A stretch of 64,000 nt of DNA from Staphylococcus nepalensis (GTDB lineage: Bacteria; Bacillota; Bacilli; Staphylococcales; Staphylococcaceae): contig NZ_BMCF01000005.1 in assembly GCF_014635045.1 (NCBI RefSeq), positions 59,273 through 123,272 of the forward strand, written 5' to 3'. A model generated the notes under the pieces. That model did no database searches. It was not told the origin of the DNA and was given only the letters and a program-made list of their open reading frames with translations. A program made the translations under genes and the position numbers. Positions 36,892 through 46,598 of the stretch are shown here, piece by piece. Position 1 is the first letter of the stretch. Each line of letters begins with the position of its first letter.

Positions 36892-37173
36892 TTAATAAAC
36901 AGCGCCTAATTCATTCTTCAAAACAATAATCTTAACTTTATCGTTTTGATTTTTTATAACTAATTTGTTTTTATTTTCAAAGTCAAACTTAATAAATTCA
37001 TATACCTCAACTACTTCAACATAATTCACTTTATAGGATGCCCAGTTGAGTTTGTTGTGCACCAATGCAATCTGAACAATCATTTGGCCGGGCGCAATAT
37101 ACTGATGTATAGGATTTACATCGTTAACAAGAGATAAATATGTCTCTATTTGTTTTGGTAATATCTCTATCAT
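36892..37173 (-). CDS. Small hot-dog-like protein of the vra operon
   Basis: 93-residue protein, last of the vraA-vraB-vraC run, one base after the vraC stop. The segment LVNDVNPIHQY (near 16-26) resembles the catalytic MaoC hydratase motif GDxNPIHxD, and PGQMIVQIALVH fits the following helix. A MaoC-like (R)-enoyl-CoA hydratase half is therefore plausible, with VraC possibly the partner half. The C-terminal strands are Lys/Asn-rich. This is inferred from a short motif and from neighbours. Confidence 0.6.
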   Translation of the reverse strand: MIEILPKQIETYLSLVNDVNPIHQYIAPGQMIVQIALVHNKLNWASYKVNYVEVVEVYEFIKFDFENKNKLVIKNQNDKVKIIVLKNELGAVY

Positions 37174-37174
37174 T

Positions 37175-37537
37175 TTATACCCTCTCCAAAAATGTTTGTT
37201 TAATATATATACATTTCACTCTATTTTTATTTATTTTCATTTCAAAAACATATTTGACAAATTGTCTTACCCTTTTCTGCTCAATCAATGATAATTGAAC
37301 ATCGTAAGTCATCTCAGTTTTCAAGGCATGTAAATATTCTATTTCTGTTGATTTCAATAACAGATTACGGGCAATAAATGGTTGGAACAATTCAAATTCA
37401 GGCCACAAACTTGCGCAATATAATGGCGATATGAAGGTTTCTAACTTTTGCTCAAATAATTGATTATAAGCAACGACGTCGCCTTTATGAAATACCATTT
37501 GTTTGTCTTCATGACCATCTTTCAAATAATGTTGCAT
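37175..37537 (-). CDS. vraC: VraC-like protein
   Basis: 120-residue protein resembling the product of S. aureus vraC, the third gene of the vra operon. The frame opens at 37555, but GGAGGAGG lies eight bases before the ATG at 37537 (MQHYLKDG). That ribosome-binding site is inside the last codons of vraB (GIGGGMG), so the genes overlap by 29 bases. PLYCASLWPEFELFQPF (near 39-55) resembles the core of hot-dog dehydratase N-domains. Function is unknown. Confidence 0.75.
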   Translation of the reverse strand: MQHYLKDGHEDKQMVFHKGDVVAYNQLFEQKLETFISPLYCASLWPEFELFQPFIARNLLLKSTEIEYLHALKTEMTYDVQLSLIEQKRVRQFVKYVFEMKINKNRVKCIYIKQTFLERV

Positions 37538-38651
37538 TGCCCATACCTCCTCCAATGCCCATTGTAGCTATTGTTCTATATTTATGTTGCATATAAAATA
37601 ACCTAGCAACAAGTGCAGCGCCACTTGCACCATAAGGGTGCCCAGTTGCAATCGCACCACCATAGATGTTTAACTTTTCATCTGAAATGTGCAATGCCTT
37701 TTGGCTCGCTAATACTTGGGAGGCAAATGCTTCATTCAATTCAACTGCATCAATATCTTTTACAGAAAATGCTTGTTTGGCTAACAAATTTTTTACAGCA
37801 GGCACGGGTCCTATGCCCAATACATTTGGGTCTACTCCGGTGCTTACATGATCAACAAATGCTAAACCAGTATATAATCCGTATGATTCAGCCACTGATT
37901 TTTCCATTACCAACAATAATACGGCGCCGTCGTTTTTCATACAACAATTACCAGCAGTGATAGTTCCATTTACTAATAATGGCTTTAAACGACTCAAGAC
38001 GCGTTGATTTAACTGTGGTTTAATACTCTCATCATATTGAAATATGCCCCCCTTTATCTTAAATGGTAGTATTTCTTGGGGAATAAGGTTTTGATTATAT
38101 GCTTCAATCGTTTTTTGATGACTTTGCCACGCAAAGGTATCTTGTTCAATTCGAGATATATCGTATTGTTCAGCTACATTTTCGGCCGCTTGTATCATAG
38201 AAGGATCTTGGGATTCTGGTGCGAATGGTGCTCTTTCGTAAAATTCCGGCAGATGTGTATCATAGAGAGATTGAGGGCGTTTGATTTTCCAAGGTGCTCT
38301 ACTTGTACTTTCTACACCGCCCGCAATATATACTGTGCCAGCCCCTGCTTGAACCATTCTGCAAGCTTGATTCACTGCTTCTAACCCTGAACCACATTGG
38401 CGATCAATTATCATACCTGGTATTTGGTGCTTGAGTCCTGCTTCCAATAATGCTTTCCGAGCTATATTACCACCGTTTCCTACCACATTTCCTAATATAA
38501 CATCATCGACATTGTCCATAATGCTGGTATAGTGTGTATTAAAATAGCTAAATAATGGTTTCAATAACCCTTCTGGCTCTATATGTCTCATTTTACCACC
38601 ATATTTTCCAAATGCAGTACGTTTGGCTGCAACGATAACTGCTTCTTTCAT
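37509..38651 (-). CDS. vraB: Thiolase-family acetyl-CoA acyltransferase VraB
   Basis: 380-residue thiolase-fold protein. The nucleophile C86 is in IDRQCGSGLEAV, His in NEAFASQ and GHPYGASGA follow. The C-terminal loop that normally reads CxGGGxG is MGIGGGMGNA, so the second catalytic Cys (the acid/base) is a Gly at about 365. The S. aureus VraB sequence, as I recall it, has the same change. It may catalyse only part of the thiolase cycle or bind acyl groups. It abuts the vraA stop directly. Confidence 0.88.
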   Translation of the reverse strand: MKEAVIVAAKRTAFGKYGGKMRHIEPEGLLKPLFSYFNTHYTSIMDNVDDVILGNVVGNGGNIARKALLEAGLKHQIPGMIIDRQCGSGLEAVNQACRMVQAGAGTVYIAGGVESTSRAPWKIKRPQSLYDTHLPEFYERAPFAPESQDPSMIQAAENVAEQYDISRIEQDTFAWQSHQKTIEAYNQNLIPQEILPFKIKGGIFQYDESIKPQLNQRVLSRLKPLLVNGTITAGNCCMKNDGAVLLLVMEKSVAESYGLYTGLAFVDHVSTGVDPNVLGIGPVPAVKNLLAKQAFSVKDIDAVELNEAFASQVLASQKALHISDEKLNIYGGAIATGHPYGASGAALVARLFYMQHKYRTIATMGIGGGMGNATLFERWS

Positions 38652-40010
38652 TTACAATTCTCCCTTTAAATAATATTGTTTCATATGACTACGCGCAATT
38701 TTACCACTTTGCGTATACAACATGCGTTTAACTTTAAATATTTTAGAAGGAATTTGATATCGAGCTAAACGTTGCATCATTAATGATTTAAAGTACTTAT
38801 AGGTCACTTCTTCATCCCCTGTATACAGTAATACAGCAATTTCTCCAAATTTTGAATGTGTTTCATTTATGACGATTACTTCATCAAATATATGTAATTG
38901 TTGTGCACTGTTTTCAATTTCAGAAGGATAAACATTGCGTCCACCAATAATCATACGGTCATGTTTTCTACCGCGTAAGTATAAATAGCCATTGTTATCA
39001 TAAAAAGCGAAGTCACCTGTTTCAATCCAAGTATAGTAACATATCCCTTCTTCAACATAACCACTAAAAGCCAATTCACTTTGTATCTTTAATACACCTA
39101 TGCCTAATTCATCGGGTTGATCAACATTCATTTTTACACTTTGGAATAATTTTCCAACTGATTCTGATGGTGCGCTATTATTAAAGTTATAACTTATAAA
39201 ACTAGCTTCTGATGTCCCAAAGAATTCTATTAAATCACTATTAGGAAAAAATGTGTTAACCCGTTGACGATGATATAATGTCAGTTTATCTCCCGTACTC
39301 AAAATATAATGATTTCCTTTTATACATATTTGAGTTGAAAGACAAGCTTGTATCATCGTCGGAACTAGAAAACAAGCTATATTGTCTAGTCTCCCTTGTA
39401 TATTTTTCATTATATTTTCAGCGTCAAAATATTGTTGCCCAATAAAAGCTCTTCCTGTATATAAAGCGTAAATACAAGCATATAATGATAACGAGTGTGA
39501 TAAAGGCCCAGGTGCAATGATGGTACCAATTGCCCTTTCGAATAATTGCTCATTTTCAATAAATGACTTAACCCAAGATTTTTCTCCTCTATAATAGGCT
39601 TTTGGTATCCCAGTCGTTCCAGATGTAAAACCAATATGCAATAAGTCTTCATTAAAGTCCAATTTATCATTGTTGGCTTTAGTATGTATTAAGTGATGGT
39701 CTTCATACATCAAATAAGGGATTCCATATTTTTCTACTAAATTATTAATCTGTTCTTTCGTCCATCGATAATCAAAAACACACGGGACACAATCCCTTTT
39801 TAATAATGCTAAATATAAGGAAATTGTGGTTTGGGGGTTTTGAATAACCAATCCAACAAAGCTATGTTTGGGTATAGACCAAAATAATGTGCTTTTTATT
39901 TTCATGTCATTTTCTAATTCAGCATAAGTCATATGTTGTGCATTAAATGTCAGTGCTATGTGATGTGGTTGAGTTCTAGCTTGATTTTCCACTTTTTCTA
40001 AAATCTCCAA
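38652..40010 (-). CDS. vraA: Acyl-CoA synthetase (AMP-forming) VraA
   Basis: 452-residue ANL-superfamily adenylating enzyme. The phosphate loop is GFTSGTTGIPKAYYRG (near 128-143), FGTSEASFISYN follows, the hinge ETGDFAFYDNNGYLYLRGRKHDR leads to the C-terminal domain, and a Lys in QSGKIARS closes it. It activates a fatty or other carboxylic acid as acyl-AMP or acyl-CoA. First gene of the operon. It starts at TTG with GGGAG 11 bases upstream. In S. aureus the vra operon was named for vancomycin response. Confidence 0.88.
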   Translation of the reverse strand: MEILEKVENQARTQPHHIALTFNAQHMTYAELENDMKIKSTLFWSIPKHSFVGLVIQNPQTTISLYLALLKRDCVPCVFDYRWTKEQINNLVEKYGIPYLMYEDHHLIHTKANNDKLDFNEDLLHIGFTSGTTGIPKAYYRGEKSWVKSFIENEQLFERAIGTIIAPGPLSHSLSLYACIYALYTGRAFIGQQYFDAENIMKNIQGRLDNIACFLVPTMIQACLSTQICIKGNHYILSTGDKLTLYHRQRVNTFFPNSDLIEFFGTSEASFISYNFNNSAPSESVGKLFQSVKMNVDQPDELGIGVLKIQSELAFSGYVEEGICYYTWIETGDFAFYDNNGYLYLRGRKHDRMIIGGRNVYPSEIENSAQQLHIFDEVIVINETHSKFGEIAVLLYTGDEEVTYKYFKSLMMQRLARYQIPSKIFKVKRMLYTQSGKIARSHMKQYYLKGEL

Positions 40011-40510
40011 CGTTATGACAACTCCCTTTGTTAACTTTTATACAAAATATATTAACATTTAATATATAAGATGCTATAACAAAAACACTTGGGTTTTAAA
40101 TGACAAGTTTATCCCAAAAATTTAAAAGTTTCTCAAACTTTTTATCATTTATACCTTAAAAGTTTAAAAAATAGATAGAAAATGGGTAATAATCCCATTT
40201 TTTTCAAATAAAGAGAACAAATGAAATACCAATAAAAACAAGATAATTTGCTAAAGATACGTTGTGGTCCAATATGAACTATTGCCTTATTTATATGCTT
40301 TATTGATAAATGCTCTTTTATTTGAATTAGCTCATACAAAATAGGTAAGTTTCAGTAGTTTTATCTACTGAATTTAGCATACATATTCATTCTGTATAAC
40401 AATTTTTTATCATTTTTGTTAAGAAAACTGCCTATTCATATAACAATGTAGTATCTAGGTTTGTTATATGGTTGCTTTTAATTTGTATATCTACACATTT
40501 AACCATTAGC
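40011..40510. other. Gap between the vra operon and hxlB
   Basis: About 500 AT-rich bases holding the minus-strand promoter of vraA in the first 100. A 64-codon frame at 40145-40339 lacks a ribosome-binding site and is not accepted. No other feature seen. Confidence 0.35.
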
Positions 40511-40558
40511 GAAAAAAACGGAGAAGAAATCTAATTTTTAATAAGATTTCTTCTCCGT
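40511..40558 (-). terminator. hxlAB terminator
   Basis: A perfect 15-bp stem ACGGAGAAGAAATCT (40518-40532) with 40544-40558, followed on the minus strand by seven T residues. Confidence 0.92.
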
Positions 40559-40612
40559 CCTATTGTATAAATCACATACGATTATCGTAATCAATGTAAG
40601 AAATGTTAACTA

Positions 40613-41161
40613 TTATTCTAAATTAGCATGATTTCGTTGCATTGTTTCTTCATCGACTTTAAGTTCTTTCATTAAATCAAGTACGATACTGTCTAGAAAA
40701 ACTTGTGCAGCTTGTTCGAAAAGGCTTCCTAAGGGTTGTGATGATCCCTCTGCGTCATACTTTGTTCCAGCAGGCAATTCTATCACTGTATTAGCAAGTG
40801 CTCCAATAGCTGAACTTGGGTTTGTGGATAATAACACAACTTCTGCATCTACCGACTTAGCTTTTTCCACTAATAATCTCAAATGTTCCGTTGAACCTGA
40901 GCCTGAAATAACGATAAACAAATCATTTTCAGTAATCGAAGGTGTTGTCGATTCACCAATAACGTAGGCGTATTTTCCAAGCTGGTTCAAGCGCATCGCA
41001 AAGCTATTCGCTACAAACCCTGAACGTCCTTTGCCTGCTACAAATACATGATTTGCTTTAATCACTTGTGATAAAAACGCCTGTGCTTCACTATCTCTCA
41101 CGTGTGAAAGTGTATGATCTAATTCATCTAAGATTAAACGATAATTTGTAATTTCAGTCAT
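40613..41161 (-). CDS. hxlB: 6-phospho-3-hexuloisomerase
   Basis: 182-residue SIS-domain isomerase that converts 3-hexulose-6-phosphate to fructose-6-phosphate, completing formaldehyde fixation by the ribulose monophosphate route. The sugar-phosphate sites are VAGKGRSGFVAN (near 46-57) and FIVISGSGSTEHL (near 89-101). The frame opens at 41182 inside hxlA, but the ATG at 41161, one base after the hxlA stop, gives the S. aureus length. Co-translated with hxlA. Confidence 0.95.
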   Translation of the reverse strand: MTEITNYRLILDELDHTLSHVRDSEAQAFLSQVIKANHVFVAGKGRSGFVANSFAMRLNQLGKYAYVIGESTTPSITENDLFIVISGSGSTEHLRLLVEKAKSVDAEVVLLSTNPSSAIGALANTVIELPAGTKYDAEGSSQPLGSLFEQAAQVFLDSIVLDLMKELKVDEETMQRNHANLE

Positions 41162-41162
41162 A

Positions 41163-41795
41163 CTATCTGCCTTCAATCGCATCTTTACATTGTTTTGCAG
41201 CTGCTACTGGATCGTCTGCATTTGCGATACCGCCGCCAACGACAACTAAATCTGGCTCTTCTGCCACTACTTCCTTAATTGTATCAGGTTTAATACCACC
41301 AATTACTGCTACTTTAGAGTTTGTAATTACTGACTTCACCTGGCGTAAACTTTCCAATGGAGACTTGCCTTCAGCTTGTAAGTCATAACCAGTATGCACT
41401 GCGATATAATCTGCGCCTAATTCATCAAGTTCTTTAGCACGTTTTTGTAAATCTTGCACTGCAATCATATCCACTAATAATTCTTTATCATTTTTATGTG
41501 CTTCTTCTACTGCAGCTTTGATTGATGCATCTTCTGCAACTCCTAAAATAGTAACGACGTCAGCACCAAATTTAACCGCTTGGCTCACTTCATAATCTGC
41601 CGCATCCATAATTTTAAGGTCAGCTAACACTTTAACACCATCAATATTATCATTTAAATGTTGTACCGCTGGCAAACCTTCATTAATAACGATTGGCGTA
41701 CCAATTTCTACGATATCTACATAATCTTTAACTTTATTTGCAAGCTCTGTAGCTTGCTCTTTATTTAATAAATCAATTGCTAGTTGTAATTCCAA
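41163..41795 (-). CDS. hxlA: 3-hexulose-6-phosphate synthase
   Basis: 210-residue orotidine decarboxylase-superfamily TIM barrel that condenses formaldehyde with ribulose-5-phosphate. VLADLKIMDAADYEV carries the D-x-K-x-x-D active site (near 60-66), followed by DMIAVQDL and VGGGIANADDP. The frame opens at ATG 41804, but the TTG at 41795 behind AAGGG matches the family N-terminus MELQLAIDLL. With hxlB it gives formaldehyde detoxification. Confidence 0.95.
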   Translation of the reverse strand: MELQLAIDLLNKEQATELANKVKDYVDIVEIGTPIVINEGLPAVQHLNDNIDGVKVLADLKIMDAADYEVSQAVKFGADVVTILGVAEDASIKAAVEEAHKNDKELLVDMIAVQDLQKRAKELDELGADYIAVHTGYDLQAEGKSPLESLRQVKSVITNSKVAVIGGIKPDTIKEVVAEEPDLVVVGGGIANADDPVAAAKQCKDAIEGR

Positions 41796-41911
41796 TATGA
41801 TCATCCCTTCTTGAATTAATTATAGCCATGATATACATGAGCTAATTTACTTTATTTAAAAACTTACACATATACATGTTTACCCATTCAGAGATGATTT
41901 AAACTGAAAGT

Positions 41912-42640
41912 TTAAAAGCGTGGTGCCGCTTCATCGTCTACATAAATTTCTACATCTGGATGTGCGTGTAAAATTGTAGCAGGTACTTGTTTATCCACTT
42001 CATTTTTCGCTAATTGTTCTATTGCTGCCCTTTTTTTCTCGCCAAAAGCCAATAAAATAATTCTTTTTGCTTTCAAAATAGAAGCTAGACCCATTGACAC
42101 AGCTTGTTTTGGCACTTCATCTTCATTATCAAAATAACGACTATTCGCGTTAATTGTACTTTCAGTCAAATTAACGACTTGAGTCGTACTATTCATATCT
42201 GTACCTGGCTCGTTAAAGCCGATATGACCATTTTCCCCAATACCTAAAATTTGAATATCTACTGGTCCTTGTTGGTTGATTAAATCTTCATATCTTTTAG
42301 TTTCCGCTGCTAAGTCATCTGCGTCACCGTTCGGGACATGAATCAAAGATTGCGTAAAATATGGATAACGCTCAAATAAAATATCATTCATATAACGGTG
42401 ATAACTTTGTTCATGTGATGCCGACAATCCGACATATTCATCTAAATTAAATGTTTCGATACCTGAAACATCTAATTGGTTCTTTTTGAGCAAATCTACT
42501 AAAAATGCATACACATCAACCATAGTTCCACCTGTAGCTAAGCCTAATTTACTGTGTGATTGTTGGCTCATTTGTTTAAATAATTCACATGCAACATAAA
42601 ATGAAGCATAGTCACGGGATCCTAAATTTGTAATTTTCAT
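41912..42640 (-). CDS. nagB: Glucosamine-6-phosphate deaminase
   Basis: 242-residue aldose-ketose isomerase that converts glucosamine-6-phosphate to fructose-6-phosphate plus ammonia. LGLATGGT near 33, the catalytic Asp in FNLDEYVGL (near 65-73), and GIGENGHIGFNEPG near 127-140 are diagnostic. AGGAGG precedes the ATG. It lies upstream of hxlAB on the same strand with 116 bases between, so hxlA may have its own promoter. Confidence 0.96.
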   Translation of the reverse strand: MKITNLGSRDYASFYVACELFKQMSQQSHSKLGLATGGTMVDVYAFLVDLLKKNQLDVSGIETFNLDEYVGLSASHEQSYHRYMNDILFERYPYFTQSLIHVPNGDADDLAAETKRYEDLINQQGPVDIQILGIGENGHIGFNEPGTDMNSTTQVVNLTESTINANSRYFDNEDEVPKQAVSMGLASILKAKRIILLAFGEKKRAAIEQLAKNEVDKQVPATILHAHPDVEIYVDDEAAPRF

Positions 42641-43000
42641 TTACCGTTGCCCTCCTTATGTCATTGATTTTTGTTTGCAACAAATAAAACATTATTATAC
42701 TTCTTATTATACGTTTTTTCTATATTTTTTACAGAAAATGAATCCCCAATAATTTCCCATTATAAATTTTAAGCTCAAAATACCAAATGAGCAGACTGAT
42801 ACATTTTTCAAGGCTTTTTTAGTAAAATAGAAAGATAATCAAAATATTACGTACAAATCTAAGATAAAATTCATTTTTCAGGTAGAAAATGTGTTTAAGT
42901 CAGTTTACACTAAAGGTTAGACTGATTATTTTCAATGACACTTGTTTAAAACAATTGATATCATAAAAGTTTTGGGGTTTGGAATCAAGGAGGCAAAAGT
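42641..43000. other. Divergent promoter region nagB / yojF
   Basis: 360 bases between divergent starts. A 13-base palindrome TTGTTTAAAACAA (42942-42954) lies 47 bases before the yojF TTG and could be an operator. No clear -35/-10 pair was fixed on either strand. Confidence 0.35.
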
Positions 43001-43360
43001 TTGGAACAAATAATTGATGAAAAAGTACAAACATTACTATCTTCATATGAAGATAAACCTGTGTATTTACATGTCGAAACGACTAACGGCGCATACGCTG
43101 CTCACTTTGACCAACGTGTATTTAACGCAGGCACTTTTTTAAGAAACATTCAAGTAACTTTTGAACATGCACAGCTTAAAGGCGGCAATAAAGACCCGTA
43201 TCGCGTAGGATTAAAATTGAAAGATGGCGGTTGGGTCTATGTGCAAGGTTTAACACATTATGAAATAAATGAGCATGGTGAGCTTCTATTAGCTGGCTTT
43301 AATTATGAAGGACAATTGGCGGCAGCATTAGAAATAAGTACTCAACCATTTAACGCATAA
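43001..43360 (+). CDS. yojF: YojF family protein (DUF1806)
   Basis: 119-residue soluble protein of the YojF family, found beside bacillithiol deacetylase BshB2 (YojG) in Bacillus and staphylococci. Recognisable stretches are FDQRVFNAGTFLRN (near 36-49), the Gly/Asp-rich GGNKDPYRVGL and GWVYVQGLTHY. It starts at TTG with AAGGAGG seven bases upstream. It is 12 bases before bshB2 in a three-gene operon. The role in bacillithiol metabolism is inferred from synteny. Confidence 0.87.
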   Translation: MEQIIDEKVQTLLSSYEDKPVYLHVETTNGAYAAHFDQRVFNAGTFLRNIQVTFEHAQLKGGNKDPYRVGLKLKDGGWVYVQGLTHYEINEHGELLLAGFNYEGQLAAALEISTQPFNA

Positions 43361-43372
43361 GGAGGATGAATC

Positions 43373-44038
43373 ATGACAGAGGAGAGCCATGTATTAGTTA
43401 TTTTTCCACATCCAGATGATGAATCATTCTCATCTGCAGGCACATTAGCACGTTATATAGATAACGGCGTACCAGTCACATACGCTTGTTTAACACTAGG
43501 TCAAATGGGGCGAAATTTAGGTAATCCACCATTTGCCACACGTGAATCTTTACCAGATATTCGTGAAAAAGAATTAGAGAATGCAATGGAAGCAATTGGT
43601 ATAACTGATTTACGTAAAATGGGTTTGCGTGACAAAACGGTAGAATTTGAACCACATGATGAAATGGACGAGATGATAAAATCATTAATCGATGAATTAA
43701 ACCCATCAGTGATCATTTCATTCTATCCTCAATTCGCAGTGCATCCTGACCATGAAGCTACTGCAGAAGCAGTTGTTAGAACTGTTGGACGCATGAAAGC
43801 AGCGGAAAGACCCCGTCTACAACTTGTTGCATTTAGTAATGACACACCCGAAAAATTAGGTGAACCAGACATTCTAAATGAGATCAGTGATTATAAAGAG
43901 GTTAAACTTCGTGCATTTGAAGCGCACGCATCTCAAACAGGGCCATTTTTGAAACAACTTGCTACACCTGATGTATCTGGAGAAGCGCAAAGCTTTTTAG
44001 AAGTTGAACCTTATTGGACTTATAACTTTGAATCTTAA
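43373..44038 (+). CDS. bshB2: Bacillithiol biosynthesis deacetylase BshB2
   Basis: 221-residue LmbE/PIG-L zinc deacetylase that removes acetyl from GlcNAc-malate in bacillithiol synthesis. The Zn site and catalytic Asp are in [14 protein letters not shown] (residues 10-23), and the third metal His is in [12 protein letters not shown] (near 124-135). AAGGAGG precedes the ATG. Operon yojF-bshB2-folE2. A role in amide hydrolysis of bacillithiol conjugates (Bca) is the alternative activity. Confidence 0.93.
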   Translation: MTEESHVLVIFPHPDDESFSSAGTLARYIDNGVPVTYACLTLGQMGRNLGNPPFATRESLPDIREKELENAMEAIGITDLRKMGLRDKTVEFEPHDEMDEMIKSLIDELNPSVIISFYPQFAVHPDHEATAEAVVRTVGRMKAAERPRLQLVAFSNDTPEKLGEPDILNEISDYKEVKLRAFEAHASQTGPFLKQLATPDVSGEAQSFLEVEPYWTYNFES

Positions 44039-44052
44039 GTGGAGGCAATATC

Positions 44053-44931
44053 ATGACAGAATTTGATTTATCAACTCGAGAAGGTCGATGGAAACATTTT
44101 GGCTCTGTTGACCCAATCGAAGGGACAAAACCAACCGTTAAAGAAGAAATGAAAGATTTACAAAGCACAAACAAAAATTTCTTGTTTGAAATTGAAGAAG
44201 TAGGTATTAAAAATCTTGTATATCCGGTATTAGTAGATCGTTTTCAAACAGCTGGAAATTTCAGTTTTTCAACAAGTCTTAATCAAGATGAAAAAGGTAT
44301 TAACATGAGTCGTATCTTAGAAAGTGTTGAAAAGCATTATGACAATGGTATTGAATTAGATTTCGATTCTTTATATCGTCTTTTACGAAGTTTGCAAGAA
44401 CGCATGGAACAAAACGCTGCCGGACTTGATGTATCAGCTAAATGGTTCTTTGATCGTCATAGCCCAATTACAAATATTAAAGCTGTAGGTCATGCAGATG
44501 TAACTTATGGTATGGCTATAGATAAAGAAAACGTTACACGTAAAGAAATTACACTTCAAGTCGCAGTGACAACACTTTGCCCTTGCTCAAAAGAAATCAG
44601 CGAATACTCAGCACATAACCAACGTGGTATTGTAACTGTTAAAGCTTATTTAAGTAAAGACGCTAATTTAACAGATGATTATAAAGAAAAAATCTTAGAT
44701 GCCATGGAAGCCAATGCAAGCTCCATACTTTACCCTATATTAAAACGTCCAGATGAAAAAAGTGTTACAGAACACGCTTATGAAAACCCTAGATTTGTCG
44801 AAGACTTAATCCGTCTGATTGCTGCAGATTTAGTCGATTTTGATTGGATTGAAGGTTTTGACATTGAATGTAGAAATGAAGAATCAATTCATCAACATGA
44901 TGCTTTTGCAAAATTAAAATACAGAAGATAA
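44053..44931 (+). CDS. folE2: GTP cyclohydrolase FolE2 (type IB)
   Basis: 292-residue tunnel-fold enzyme that converts GTP to dihydroneopterin triphosphate for folate and queuosine-type pathways. [21 protein letters not shown] carries the family Cys, Glu and His residues and is quoted in parts: LCPCSKEI, then SAHNQRG. The N-terminal [14 protein letters not shown] is also diagnostic. Type IB enzymes can use metals other than zinc. Last of the yojF-bshB2-folE2 operon, 14 bases after bshB2. A small GAGTCGA/TCGACTC hairpin (44973-44992) follows. Confidence 0.96.
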   Translation: MTEFDLSTREGRWKHFGSVDPIEGTKPTVKEEMKDLQSTNKNFLFEIEEVGIKNLVYPVLVDRFQTAGNFSFSTSLNQDEKGINMSRILESVEKHYDNGIELDFDSLYRLLRSLQERMEQNAAGLDVSAKWFFDRHSPITNIKAVGHADVTYGMAIDKENVTRKEITLQVAVTTLCPCSKEISEYSAHNQRGIVTVKAYLSKDANLTDDYKEKILDAMEANASSILYPILKRPDEKSVTEHAYENPRFVEDLIRLIAADLVDFDWIEGFDIECRNEESIHQHDAFAKLKYRR

Positions 44932-44992
44932 CGCTATGAAATAAAATGGATGATAAGTGGAAAATATTTTTAGAGTCGACTATAATCGACTC

Positions 44993-45755
44993 ATATTATT
45001 ATGCATCAATAACGATATATGAAAAGTGACGCTTTAGAAGACATCATTTTTATAGACTATCAGAGACCCAGCTGGGTCTCTTTTTTTATTTAATGCATTG
45101 CAATATTAAATATAAGGTTTAAAATTTTATAGCAAATATCCCAAAATGACACCTTATTATAAAATATTAATAACCATAACTCTATTTACAATGAGTAACA
45201 ATATGAACTATATATGTCTTACTAAAAATAAACGTCCCACCCATATAAACATACTTAAATAAGACTACTTTGAACAACAATTATACGCGGCGTAGGATAT
45301 TTTTAGACAATATGTATCTTCAAATTGGGAATTTTTGGAATACCAACATAGGGTTTCTATTTTTATTGTAGTGTACGCCAACAGTTAAATTTAAAATTTC
45401 AACTGTTGGGACTTGACTCCTTTTGAACAGAAAAACATTTTAATTTTGTATACGGATATGCGTGTCCCATTTCTTAACCCTTATTTAATCTACTTTCAAA
45501 ATATTTTGTCAATGTAAATATTGCACTATATAAATTAATTTTTCTCCCAATCATTAATCAAATGTATAATAGTAAAATTTTAATGGTTCATTTAAAAATA
45601 TTACTACTAAATACGTCCATATATAACTAATTATAAAATATTGTGTATTAACTGTTAAATTTTATTAATGTTCTATATACAATTTTCATATTAAAATAAT
45701 GACTGTAGTAGTTTGAAATTAATTTTTATTTGATGTAAGTGGTGAAAAAGACAAA
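44993..45755. other. Long gap after folE2
   Basis: About 760 AT-rich bases. It holds a strong terminator (45062-45087) and a 9-bp inverted repeat CCAACAGTT/AACTGTTGG (45379-45411). The region 45200-45480 is slightly less AT-rich and may be a gene remnant, but translation of both strands gives nothing I recognise. The last 60 bases are the leader of the AraC-type gene. Confidence 0.4.
45062..45087 (+). terminator. Terminator of the folE2 operon
   Basis: The 20-base palindrome AGAGACCCAGCTGGGTCTCT followed by a T tract. Confidence 0.9.
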
Positions 45756-46571
45756 ATGGATTACAATTTAAATATATATTATACTACGCATGCCCCGCTT
45801 AACCAATTAAGCAAACGACACTGCTTCAATATTTTTTTAATATTAGAAGGCACTTTAATCATTTTAAAAAACAATACTTTTCATCATTTTAAAGTGGGCG
45901 ATATATTTCATATCCACGACTACGAATGCGTTAAACATATCTCTTTTAATGGCACTTTAATTTGCTTATCTATCAATAATTTTTATTATTATCAGTGCAG
46001 CTCTCACCAAAACGATAAAAATAATACATATATCCCAGAGAAATACGATTTACACATCCAATTTTCCGATATGATTAAGGCGATTCAACATAAATCCAAC
46101 CACCGTTTTAATCAATCCATCAATCGATTAATCAAAAGTATTTATGTTTTAGATGATGGCGCTTCTCAATACACTGAAATTCAAAATAATTATAAACATC
46201 GTTTAATTAAAGACGTGGTTCATTATGTAAACACACATTTAACCACGAAAGTCTCTTGCCAACAAATCGCTAATCAATTTTTTGTAAATAATAGTTTTTT
46301 ATCAAGAGAATTTTCAGCATTGATGGGTTGCAAACTATCTAACTATATAACGTCTTCTAAAATCCACGCTTCCATTTGTGATTTACTTGAAGACGATCAA
46401 TTAAATACAATACAACAGCGTTATGGTTTTCGTACTCAAGATGATTATTGCTATCTTTTTAAACGTTTTATAGGTTATCAACCTTCTGAGATTCATAAGT
46501 ATAGAAACCCATGGCGTGATATCCAACACATAACATTCGATTTCAATCATCGTTATCAAACTAAGGTGTAA
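45756..46571 (+). CDS. AraC family transcriptional regulator
   Basis: 271-residue protein. The N-terminal half is cupin-like (LILEGTLIILKNNTFHHFKVGD, split by short turns) and the C-terminal 100 residues hold two helix-turn-helix units: VSCQQIANQFFVNNSFLSREF and a second ending IQQRYGFRTQDDYCYLFKRFIG. It matches the AraC/XylS architecture. The ATG has GGTGA ten bases upstream. It is followed after 27 bases by a SarA-type regulator, forming a two-regulator operon. Targets and effector are unknown. Confidence 0.85.
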   Translation: MDYNLNIYYTTHAPLNQLSKRHCFNIFLILEGTLIILKNNTFHHFKVGDIFHIHDYECVKHISFNGTLICLSINNFYYYQCSSHQNDKNNTYIPEKYDLHIQFSDMIKAIQHKSNHRFNQSINRLIKSIYVLDDGASQYTEIQNNYKHRLIKDVVHYVNTHLTTKVSCQQIANQFFVNNSFLSREFSALMGCKLSNYITSSKIHASICDLLEDDQLNTIQQRYGFRTQDDYCYLFKRFIGYQPSEIHKYRNPWRDIQHITFDFNHRYQTKV

Positions 46572-46598
46572 ATGTCATTTTAAAAAGGGTGTGATAAT

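Noticed and set aside
37613..37960. 115-codon plus-strand frame
   Set aside because: Entirely antisense to vraB, His/Gln-rich shadow translation.
40145..40339. 64-codon minus-strand frame in the vra-hxlB gap
   Set aside because: TTG start with no Shine-Dalgarno and no recognisable motif. Typical chance frame in AT-rich DNA.
44973..44992. GAGTCGA/TCGACTC hairpin as a tRNA or riboswitch
   Set aside because: Only a 7-bp stem with a six-base loop; no cloverleaf or aptamer elements nearby.
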